DNA of 5,014 bases from Cyclobacteriaceae bacterium (GTDB lineage Bacteria > Bacteroidota > Bacteroidia > Cytophagales > Cyclobacteriaceae). A model generated the notes under the pieces. It was given only the letters and a program-made list of their open reading frames with translations. It had not been told where the DNA came from and made no database searches. A program made the translations under genes and the position numbers. Below, piece after piece: positions 1 to 5,014 of the stretch (within the stretch, counting starts at the first letter, position 1; the number at the start of each line of letters is the position of its first letter). The stretch covers positions 1-5,014 of the forward strand of contig JANQPK010000393.1 in assembly GCA_028289505.1 (NCBI GenBank), given 5' to 3'.

Positions 1-236
1 AGCTTGCCCACTACCTTCATCTTAGAAGTCCAGTTTTGGGTTTGGTCACCGGGTATGTAAGCTACCATGGCCACGCCTTGCATGGGAACCTCCTGCGCCT
101 CCTTTTCAATTATGGATAGGCATTCATCGACATGTTCCAGGAAGATCAACTCGTGGTGGTTGTGATCTAACGGTTTAAAACTGGTCTGTAAACAAATGAA
201 TATCAGGGCAGAGGCTAAGAGTAGTAGTTTTTTCAT
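1..236 (-). CDS. Exported small protein, possible GlcG/HbpS-like heme-binding family (5' part only)
   Basis: This open frame starts at the ATG complementary to 234-236 and runs leftward off the window, so only the first 78 codons are visible. The start is well supported: residues 1-20 (MKKLLLLASALIFICLQTSF) form a typical Sec signal peptide with two Lys and a long hydrophobic core. The Cys at residue 15 lacks a good lipobox (Ile-Phe-Ile before it), so a soluble periplasmic or secreted protein is more likely than a lipoprotein. The mature start holds a His cluster (DHNHH, residues 24-28). Residues 43-78 (an IEKEAQE helix, then GVAMVAYIPGD, then a Trp followed by SKMKVVGK) read like the opening helix and first strand of the GlcG/HbpS (DUF336-type) fold, which includes heme-binding proteins. 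That family call is from memory of the pattern and is tentative. It lies 65 bases downstream of the AraC-type regulator on the same strand, so it may be co-transcribed with it or use its own promoter in the gap. Confidence 0.75.
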   Translation of the reverse strand, partial: MKKLLLLASALIFICLQTSFKPLDHNHHELIFLEHVDECLSIIEKEAQEVPMQGVAMVAYIPGDQTQNWTSKMKVVGK

Positions 237-245
237 GAGGCGTTT

Positions 246-283
246 GCTTATTTTGTTTTAAGCTATTCCATTTAGTTGGAATA
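246..283. repeat. Two adjacent short inverted repeats between the two minus-strand genes
   Basis: TATTCCA (264-270) and TGGAATA (277-283) form a perfect 7-bp inverted repeat around a 6-base centre. Immediately beside it, GCTTA (246-250) and TAAGC (259-263) form a 5-bp inverted repeat around an A/T-only-but-one centre. Read on the minus strand, both lie just after the stop codon of the AraC-type gene and before the exported-protein gene. There is no T-tract on the minus strand after the stems and they are A/T-rich, so an intrinsic terminator is a weak reading. An operator or leader structure for the downstream gene is an alternative. Confidence 0.4.
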
Positions 284-284
284 T

Positions 285-316
285 CAAAGATGAACTTACC
301 TTTAAAGCGATCTCAA
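285..316 (-). promoter_or_regulatory. Candidate Bacteroidota-type promoter for the exported small protein
   Basis: On the minus strand TTG (complement of 314-316) is followed after 21 bases by CATCTTTG (complement of 285-292), which matches the Bacteroidota -33 TTG / -7 TAnnTTTG pattern except at the first base of the -7 element. It overlaps the last codons and stop of the regulator gene and would start transcription near base 279, inside the 264-283 inverted repeat. The one-base mismatch makes this tentative. Confidence 0.3.
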
Positions 317-1288
317 TTCACTGGGTGAATAGCCGTAGTACCTTTTAAAGGCGGTACTAAAATGTTGAGGGTTCTTATAGCCTATTCTGTTACTAACCTC
401 TTTGATACTGAGTTCTCTGTCCATAATTAGTTTTCTGGCTTCCTGCATCTTAAGTTGGTTCCAGTAGCCGAAGACTGAGATACCAAATAATTCTTTGAAG
501 CCTTTCTTTAAAGTAAACTCATTGGTACCGACACTTTGTGCCAGACTATTGAGCGTAAAATCACCAGATAGGTGTTGAGTCAGTATTTCTTTAACCGCAA
601 ATATTTTTTCTTCTTGTTGTTTACTAATAGCACAAAATACCTCGCAATTATGATTATCGATCTGTTCAAGCTGTAGCATTAGTAACTCCAATACATGCGA
701 TTCCAAAAAAATTCGTTTGAAACGACCGGTGCGATTACAATTAATGATCTGATGAATGAGCGTCACCATTTGTGGGGTGATGGGAAAATTGTGAGGGGAA
801 AGAATGGCGGATTGCTTTTTTTCAATACTATTTCTGAAAGTATCGAAAAGTCCACTTTCCGGCAGGTGCTTCTCGAAGAAAGATGGCCACAAGTTAACCT
901 CAAACACCTTCATATCCTTTTCATTGCTCCATTCAACGGAACCTTTGAATTCACAAGCGTACAATAAATTGTGTTGGTTGTTACTAAAACCTAACTGGCC
1001 GGTGAAGTTCCTGGAGTGAACCTTTGCATTACCCTGCAAAGCAAAATGCATTTCGATGGTTTGCAAATCGGTATCGAAGTGTATTAAGGTAGTTTTGGGC
1101 AGCCTAAAATCTCCATAACCGTTGTGGATCCCTTCAAAGAACATTTCTTTATAAGTTCCACCCATAACCGATTCATCTATTGTGTAATTGCGTTCAATTA
1201 CAAAAGCATCATCAGACTTAAATAAATCAGGATAGTCGATTAACAGGGCTAATTCTCCTAACTCCGGTGCGTAAATTCTGGTTTTCAT
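302..1288 (-). CDS. AraC-family transcriptional regulator, PchR-like (328 aa)
   Basis: This is a DNA-binding regulator with the two-helix-turn-helix AraC domain at its C terminus. The first HTH lies at about residues 245-268 (TLNSLAQSVGTNEFTLKKGF), and the second at about 294-325 (SIKEVSNRIGYKNPQHFSTAF followed by an YYGYSPSELR end), which is the classic AraC family signature. Residues 1-220 form the effector/dimerisation part. The stretch around 76-90 (QTIEMHFALQGNAKV) and the Glu-rich helix at 195-209 are typical of PchR-like regulators, which in Pseudomonas sense the siderophore pyochelin and activate its receptor gene. The start is the only sensible ATG, and the length is normal for the family. 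The gene is transcribed away from the TonB-dependent receptor gene, the usual arrangement for a local activator of a siderophore receptor. The ligand cannot be told from sequence. The AraC call is secure; the PchR-like subtype and the iron-linked role are inferred from pattern and context. Confidence 0.95.
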   Translation of the reverse strand: MKTRIYAPELGELALLIDYPDLFKSDDAFVIERNYTIDESVMGGTYKEMFFEGIHNGYGDFRLPKTTLIHFDTDLQTIEMHFALQGNAKVHSRNFTGQLGFSNNQHNLLYACEFKGSVEWSNEKDMKVFEVNLWPSFFEKHLPESGLFDTFRNSIEKKQSAILSPHNFPITPQMVTLIHQIINCNRTGRFKRIFLESHVLELLMLQLEQIDNHNCEVFCAISKQQEEKIFAVKEILTQHLSGDFTLNSLAQSVGTNEFTLKKGFKELFGISVFGYWNQLKMQEARKLIMDRELSIKEVSNRIGYKNPQHFSTAFKRYYGYSPSELRSL

Positions 1289-1316
1289 GTCAATTGCCCT
1301 GTGAATAGTTAGCTAA

Positions 1317-1333
1317 ATGCAACAAAGTTGCAT
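1317..1333. repeat. Perfect inverted repeat upstream of the regulator gene (candidate operator)
   Basis: ATGCAAC (1317-1323) and GTTGCAT (1327-1333) are perfect reverse complements around AAA, giving a 17-bp dyad 29 bases upstream of the regulator's start codon. It overlaps the candidate -7 element of that gene's promoter, so a bound protein would be expected to block transcription. Autoregulation is possible but is inference. Confidence 0.5.
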
Positions 1334-1355
1334 AAGATAATAAAAGAAGGCTCAA
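1323..1355 (-). promoter_or_regulatory. Candidate promoter of the AraC-type regulator gene
   Basis: On the minus strand TTG (complement of 1353-1355) is followed after 22 bases by CAACTTTG (complement of 1323-1330). This fits the Bacteroidota -33 TTG / -7 TAnnTTTG layout with one mismatch, at the first base of the -7 element. It would give a leader of about 30 bases before the ATG at 1288. An 8-bp palindrome TTAGCTAA (1309-1316) lies at the predicted start point. Confidence 0.35.
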
Positions 1356-1416
1356 TTTCATTGTTTGTGGAGTTTTAAGCACCAATTGATTACACAAAAA
1401 CCATCAAATTCTACCA

Positions 1417-1451
1417 AGTTTTTAGTTTTTACTTATTGCGTATTTTTTACT
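1417..1451. repeat. A/T-rich short direct repeats upstream of the receptor promoter
   Basis: The octamer TTTTTACT occurs at 1426-1433 and 1444-1451, an 18-base pitch, and the near copy TTTTTAGT lies at 1419-1426. The tandem heptamer AGTTTTT AGTTTTT at 1417-1430 is part of the same pattern. The copies lie about 50-85 bases upstream of the predicted receptor transcription start, where an AraC-type activator would be expected to bind direct repeats. The sequence is low in complexity, so chance is a real alternative. Confidence 0.3.
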
Positions 1452-1487
1452 CCGTTTGGCGTAGGCTCTTCCTTTCTATTTCACACT

Positions 1488-1495
1488 TACATTTG
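1488..1495 (+). promoter_or_regulatory. -7 promoter element (TACATTTG) for the receptor/lipoprotein operon
   Basis: TACATTTG matches the Bacteroidota -7 consensus TAnnTTTG at every fixed base. No TTG lies at the usual 17-23-base distance upstream; the nearest, at 1456-1458, is 29 bases away. A good -7 with a poor -33 is what an activator-dependent promoter would look like, in keeping with the divergent AraC-type gene. Transcription would begin near 1501-1503. Confidence 0.5.
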
Positions 1496-1496
1496 C

Positions 1497-1521
1497 TTTA
1501 TTTAGAATTCTTCTAAATAAA
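1497..1521. promoter_or_regulatory. Perfect 25-bp palindrome, candidate metal-responsive repressor operator
   Basis: The left arm TTTATTTAGAA (1497-1507) and right arm TTCTAAATAAA (1511-1521) are perfect 11-bp reverse complements around TTC (1508-1510). The palindrome begins one base after the -7 element and covers the predicted transcription start, so a bound repressor would block initiation. Its core (TTTAGA...TCTAAA) resembles, from memory, A/T-rich boxes of Fur- or DtxR-family metal-dependent repressors in Bacteroidota; which family is not decided here. Because transcription probably begins inside it, it is more likely a DNA operator than an RNA hairpin. Iron repression of the downstream operon is an inference. 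Confidence 0.65.
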
Positions 1522-1567
1522 ATAAGCTGACTTGAATTACCAAAGTAGCTCGTGTAAAATCTTCCAA

Positions 1568-3940
1568 ATGAAGTGGGTAGGCTTGATCATGCTATTATCC
1601 CTGTCAATCCATATTTCCCATGCAGGATATAGACCGGTAGATCAATGTCGGGTTACCCTCACCATTGTTGATGAAAATCTAGATGTACTACCAGGAGCTT
1701 ATGTTGAAATAAAAGAAGCTAATCAAAAGGCAATCAGTGATATGAATGGTGAGGTTTCTTTCATACTTGATCAAGGTATCAGCTATACGCTACATGTTCG
1801 ATCTCTGGGATTCGAAACCCTTTTACGTACCGTACAGATACCTGCCAACCGAGATTTCGAATTGCAGATTGTCTTGAAAACAGCAATAACCGATCTGGTA
1901 GAAGTGGTGGTAACTGACAACTCCCAGGATGCCGCGATAAGAGACCTACCATACAAACCTCAGGTGGTCAGTTTAAATAGTATCAGGGCACAGCCTATTC
2001 CGGTAACTACCATTCTTAACCAACTACCCGGTATCCGTATCCGGCAAGAAGGTGGGGCTGGAAGTGACGCCAACATCATGTTAGATGGCATTGATGGCAA
2101 AGGCGTTAGAATTTTCATTGACGGAGTGCCGGTGTATTTACTTGGTGCTGGTTACGCTATCAATACGTTGTCACCTGGTATGATTGACCGTATCGAAATA
2201 TATAAAGGAACCATACCGGTAGAGTTCGGCTCAGACGCCTTGGGAGGGGTTATAAACGTGGTAAGCCGCTATGGAAATGCGGATTATGCAGACCTCAGTT
2301 ATTCCTACGGCTCCTGGAATACCCACGAAGCCTCATTTAGTGGTCGCAAGAAGTTTGGCGCGCACAGAAAGTTCTTTGTCAATCTGGATGGCTTTTACAA
2401 CTATTCTGATAACAACTACTGGATGGATGATGTGGATGTGGTGGTGGATGAGCTATTTAACACAGAAAAGGGAAGAGCCAGAAGGTTTCATGACCAATTC
2501 GAATCTGCCTTAGCCAGGTTTCAGTTTGGAATCAGAAATGTGAGGTGGGCGGATGAATTAATGGTGATGGCTTCTTACTCTCAAGTTAACCGAGAGTGGC
2601 AGCACGGAATCAGAGCCGAAGTTCCTTGGGGCGAGGTGACTTCCGATCAAGAATCACAAAATGTTTCGGTTTCCTGGAAAAAATTCGGAAAAGCTGATAA
2701 ATGGAGCGCCTTAGTAACCGCTGGTTATACCCACGACAATTTGCACTTTGTGGATACCGCCAGGAAAACATATTTCTGGGATCGGAATTTTGTGCCCAAA
2801 CTCAATGGAGGGGAAAGTGCCTTGTATTCCAATGGAACTTCACCCAATATCACCACCAAAACCTGGTTCAGCAGGGAGAGTTTTAGCTATGCCTTAGACG
2901 GTCGTCACAGTCTGAATCTCACTGCGTTGCTCACCCATGATGAGGTGACCCTGGTTAACGAGGTATTGCCCATTGAAGATCAGGAGGAACTGCTACCAGC
3001 TCAAAGGCTTCTGAAGAATTACGCTGGTTTGTCCCTGGCAAGTAAGCTACTGGGTGGTAAGCTGACCAATACCCTATCAGTAAAACATTTCTATACCCGG
3101 TCATCTGGAGTCACTTTTGACAATCGAATAGTAGGGCCAAGAGAAACCAACCAATTCTCCATTTTCGGTTATGGGGATGTGCTCCAATATCAATTCAATG
3201 CGCAAATTATCTTGAACCTGGGCTATGAGTTTACCGTGCGTCAGCCCGATGCTGATGAAATCTTCGGCAACTACCTTACTGTTGCCCCTAACCCATCCCT
3301 CTCACCGGAAAAGAGCCACAATGTAAATTTTGGTGCTGAATTCAATACGGTAGGCAATCGGTTCAATACTGGAGTAACAGCTTTTTATCGCAACACCAGC
3401 GACAGAATTTTCCTGAACGCGGTGACCTTTGGTTTAGCCAGGTATGAAAACCTGCTTACCACCCGGGCATTAGGCATGGAATTCCAAGCAAACTATCTCA
3501 TCATTAAGGGCCTGCGAGCCTCCATTAATGCTACCTACCAGGATATCACCTTGCAAGAAACTGATCCTCAAAGCAATATTCCCAACCGCTATTTGGGAGC
3601 CAGGGTCCCCAATACGCCTTATTTCTTCGGTAATGGACAATTGACCTACTCCCAGAATTTAGAAGGTTTAGGAAACGGAAAAATAATCGTGGGTTACGAC
3701 TTCAATTACGTACACGAGTTTTTTCTAACCTGGGCAGAAGACGGTCGTGCAGAAACCAAAGACATCATTCCCACTCAGGCCTTACATAACATTAATCTTT
3801 CATGGATGGCACCCAAGGACCGCTGGAGCATTGGCTTCGAATGCCGAAACCTGACGGATGAGCGGGCCTTTGACAACTTCTCGGTACAGCGGCCTGGAAG
3901 AAGCTTTTTTGTAAAGACCAGGTTGTTCCTGGGCTCATAG
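1568..3940 (+). CDS. TonB-dependent outer-membrane receptor, siderophore/heme type (790 aa)
   Basis: This is an outer-membrane beta-barrel receptor that imports a ligand, probably a ferric siderophore or heme, using TonB-ExbBD energy. From the ATG at 1568 it begins with a clean Sec signal peptide (MKWVGLIMLLSLSIHISHA). An in-frame TTG at 1532 would add 12 residues; ATG is preferred because TTG starts are rare here and the signal peptide fits better. Numbered from the ATG, residues about 27-103 form a carboxypeptidase-regulatory-like Ig-type domain typical of Bacteroidota receptors. A TonB-box-like stretch (TDLVEVVVTDN) lies at about 108-118. The plug at about 125-235 has IFIDGVPVYLLGAG, IDRIEIYKGTIPVEFGSDAL and GGVINVVSR. 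The rest is the barrel, including an early NYSDNNYWMDDVDV loop and an RRFHD segment that recall Bacteroidota siderophore receptors. It ends in a barrel strand (SFFVKTRLFL). The length is normal and intact. It heads a probable operon with the lipoprotein gene 27 bases downstream and is divergent from a PchR-like regulator. The substrate cannot be told from sequence. Confidence 0.95.
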   Translation: MKWVGLIMLLSLSIHISHAGYRPVDQCRVTLTIVDENLDVLPGAYVEIKEANQKAISDMNGEVSFILDQGISYTLHVRSLGFETLLRTVQIPANRDFELQIVLKTAITDLVEVVVTDNSQDAAIRDLPYKPQVVSLNSIRAQPIPVTTILNQLPGIRIRQEGGAGSDANIMLDGIDGKGVRIFIDGVPVYLLGAGYAINTLSPGMIDRIEIYKGTIPVEFGSDALGGVINVVSRYGNADYADLSYSYGSWNTHEASFSGRKKFGAHRKFFVNLDGFYNYSDNNYWMDDVDVVVDELFNTEKGRARRFHDQFESALARFQFGIRNVRWADELMVMASYSQVNREWQHGIRAEVPWGEVTSDQESQNVSVSWKKFGKADKWSALVTAGYTHDNLHFVDTARKTYFWDRNFVPKLNGGESALYSNGTSPNITTKTWFSRESFSYALDGRHSLNLTALLTHDEVTLVNEVLPIEDQEELLPAQRLLKNYAGLSLASKLLGGKLTNTLSVKHFYTRSSGVTFDNRIVGPRETNQFSIFGYGDVLQYQFNAQIILNLGYEFTVRQPDADEIFGNYLTVAPNPSLSPEKSHNVNFGAEFNTVGNRFNTGVTAFYRNTSDRIFLNAVTFGLARYENLLTTRALGMEFQANYLIIKGLRASINATYQDITLQETDPQSNIPNRYLGARVPNTPYFFGNGQLTYSQNLEGLGNGKIIVGYDFNYVHEFFLTWAEDGRAETKDIIPTQALHNINLSWMAPKDRWSIGFECRNLTDERAFDNFSVQRPGRSFFVKTRLFLGS

Positions 3941-3967
3941 TATTAATCAATCATAAATCAATGCGAT

Positions 3968-5014
3968 ATGAATTTTCAAATCAACTCAATCTTAAAGAAA
4001 GCAGGATTCATTGCCTTTATTCCTGCACTGCTATTGATAGGATGTAGCGATGATGATCCCGATCCGGTAGCGCCTGGGCCAGGGCCAGGGACACCTGATC
4101 CGGTAGAACCAGGGCTCGGAGAATATGCCATGGTTACTGCTGCACTCAATGCAGATGGTCAAACCAGAGCCTTTTACCTGCAAAGGGTTTCAGTAGATAA
4201 CACGGAAACCATTGATAATAGTGATGCCACTGAGCTTTCTGCGGCCACGGGAGCCATGATGCATTCTTATGGAGGGCGTATTTATTTTAGTGACTTTGCC
4301 AATGGCATCATGGAAAAGTGGGACATCGATGATCAGAATAACACCACTCTTGAGGCTAGCATGAATGTCTCGGAATTGACCTTTCAAGGAAATGCTGCTT
4401 TCAGAGATGATAATACGGCTTTTGTGGGAGGGATTTCTACTGACATTGTCATCTTTAATCCCACTACCATGGAGAAAACAGGTACTATTGACGTAACCTC
4501 AGTGTCTAACATTGGCACCGTTACCGATTTTCCACAACCCGGTGCCAGCATCGTAGCGGAATCAGTCACAGAAATCCTGATCAGGGATAATGTGCTGTTC
4601 GCATCATTGATGCCACTTTCAGATCTTGCTACGCAATCTCCAGGTGAGCTGGGAACCTCCATTATTGTGATCGACCTGGACCAAGTTGATCCCAACGCCA
4701 CCGGTAATACCGATGCGGTAGTAAAGCGCATCTTCGATGATCGCGGTTCTTCCACTGGAGCCTGGGGATCCGGAGGTGGTTCACCTTTCATGCGGGTAGA
4801 TGAGCAGGGCGATATCTATGTTTTATGTCACAATTCTTGGTCAGGCTGGCGGGCAGCTTATGATCGTCCAGCCGCCATCCTAAAGATCGCTGCAGGAACT
4901 ACAGAATTTGATCAAGATTATTATTGCGATTTGGAATCTGCAGGCAGGGGACTTGGCAGTGCGGTGATGAACTTTGAATATTACGGTGATGGTAAGTTTC
5001 TGGGAGCAGCACAG
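3968..5014 (+). CDS. Surface-exposed lipoprotein, probable beta-propeller, XusB/DUF4374-like (3' end missing)
   Basis: The frame is open for 349 codons from the ATG at 3968 to the window edge. An out-of-frame ATG at 3961 hits a stop early and is not used. Residues 1-25 are a lipoprotein signal peptide ending LLLIG before Cys26. The residues after Cys (SDDD) match the surface-export signal described for Bacteroidota lipoproteins, so the protein should face the outside of the outer membrane. Residues 31-49 are a flexible Pro/Gly tether (DPVAPGPGPGTPDPVEPG). From about residue 52 the protein shows repeated strand-turn-strand units (IYFSDFANGIMEKWDID, 105-121; an FVGG...DIVIFNP unit, 152-165; LFAS then SIIVIDLDQ, 210-239; GDIYVLCHNS then AILKIAAG, 281-310), as expected of a beta-propeller. 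In context it is likely a ligand-capturing partner of the receptor. The DUF4374/XusB-like call rests on fold, size and gene order, recalled without a search. The stop lies beyond 5014. Confidence 0.88.
   Translation, partial: MNFQINSILKKAGFIAFIPALLLIGCSDDDPDPVAPGPGPGTPDPVEPGLGEYAMVTAALNADGQTRAFYLQRVSVDNTETIDNSDATELSAATGAMMHSYGGRIYFSDFANGIMEKWDIDDQNNTTLEASMNVSELTFQGNAAFRDDNTAFVGGISTDIVIFNPTTMEKTGTIDVTSVSNIGTVTDFPQPGASIVAESVTEILIRDNVLFASLMPLSDLATQSPGELGTSIIVIDLDQVDPNATGNTDAVVKRIFDDRGSSTGAWGSGGGSPFMRVDEQGDIYVLCHNSWSGWRAAYDRPAAILKIAAGTTEFDQDYYCDLESAGRGLGSAVMNFEYYGDGKFLGAAQ
4061..4106 (+). repeat. Short direct repeat encoding the Pro/Gly tether
   Basis: GATCCGGTAG occurs at 4061-4070 and 4097-4106, a 36-base (12-codon) pitch, with GGGCCAGGGCCAGGG between them. 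It encodes Asp-Pro-Val twice around Pro-Gly repeats, linking the lipid-anchored Cys to the folded body. The period is a multiple of three, so gain or loss of units would keep the frame. Confidence 0.6.

Noticed and set aside
237..301. Intrinsic terminator after the regulator gene
   Set aside because: The stems are short and A/T-rich and no T-tract follows on the minus strand, so I do not call a terminator.
695..1019. Two plus-strand open frames (695-967 and 804-1019) inside the regulator gene
   Set aside because: They lie antisense to a secure AraC-family gene, overlap each other in different frames, and their translations show no recognisable domain or signal.
2420..2452. GATG/GTGG-rich, microsatellite-like stretch in the receptor gene
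   Set aside because: It encodes an in-frame acidic loop (MDDVDVVVDE) that fits a barrel extracellular loop, and the units are too imperfect to call a repeat tract.
2271..2886. Two plus-strand open frames (2271-2513 and 2701-2886) inside the receptor gene
   Set aside because: They are out-of-frame shadows of the intact receptor; the Trp/Met-rich run in the first comes from a GATG/GTGG-rich stretch read in the wrong frame.
3941..3967. Separate promoter or terminator between the receptor and lipoprotein genes
   Set aside because: The gap is only 27 bases, with no -7 element and no stem-loop, so co-transcription is the simpler reading.
4190..4791. Two minus-strand open frames (4190-4387 and 4384-4791) that overlap by four bases and look like an operon
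   Set aside because: They are antisense to the lipoprotein gene, which is open for 349 codons with a clear signal peptide and lipobox; the minus-strand products look like no known family.

Overview
The window looks like chromosomal DNA from a Bacteroidota bacterium, probably of the Cytophagales/Flavobacteriia type. The evidence is moderate G+C, A/T-rich leaders without clear Shine-Dalgarno sequences, a perfect TAnnTTTG -7 promoter element, a TonB-dependent receptor carrying an N-terminal carboxypeptidase-regulatory-like domain, and a lipoprotein whose acylated Cys is followed by Ser-Asp-Asp-Asp, the surface-export type of signal known in this phylum.

Layout: (1) bases 1-236, minus strand, hold the 5' part of a small exported protein that resembles the GlcG/HbpS heme-binding family and runs off the left edge. 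(2) Bases 302-1288, minus strand, hold a complete AraC-family regulator of the PchR-like type. (3) A divergent intergenic region (1289-1567) is dense in candidate regulatory DNA: an inverted repeat over the probable regulator promoter, short A/T-rich direct repeats, a -7 element, and a perfect 25-bp palindrome at the predicted transcription start of the receptor gene. (4) Bases 1568-3940, plus strand, hold a complete siderophore-type TonB-dependent outer-membrane receptor. (5) Starting 27 bases later, a surface lipoprotein with a Pro/Gly tether and a probable beta-propeller body runs off the right edge (3968-5014).

The simplest reading is an iron or siderophore (possibly heme) uptake locus. 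The receptor and the surface lipoprotein form one operon, transcribed away from a PchR-like activator, with the palindrome as a likely metal-responsive repressor site. The arrangement recalls the XusA (receptor) / XusB (surface lipoprotein) / XusC (PepSY membrane protein) xenosiderophore system of Bacteroides. This is an inference from gene order and protein features; no search was run, and the gene after the lipoprotein is outside the window. No RNA genes, mobile elements or CRISPR arrays were seen.
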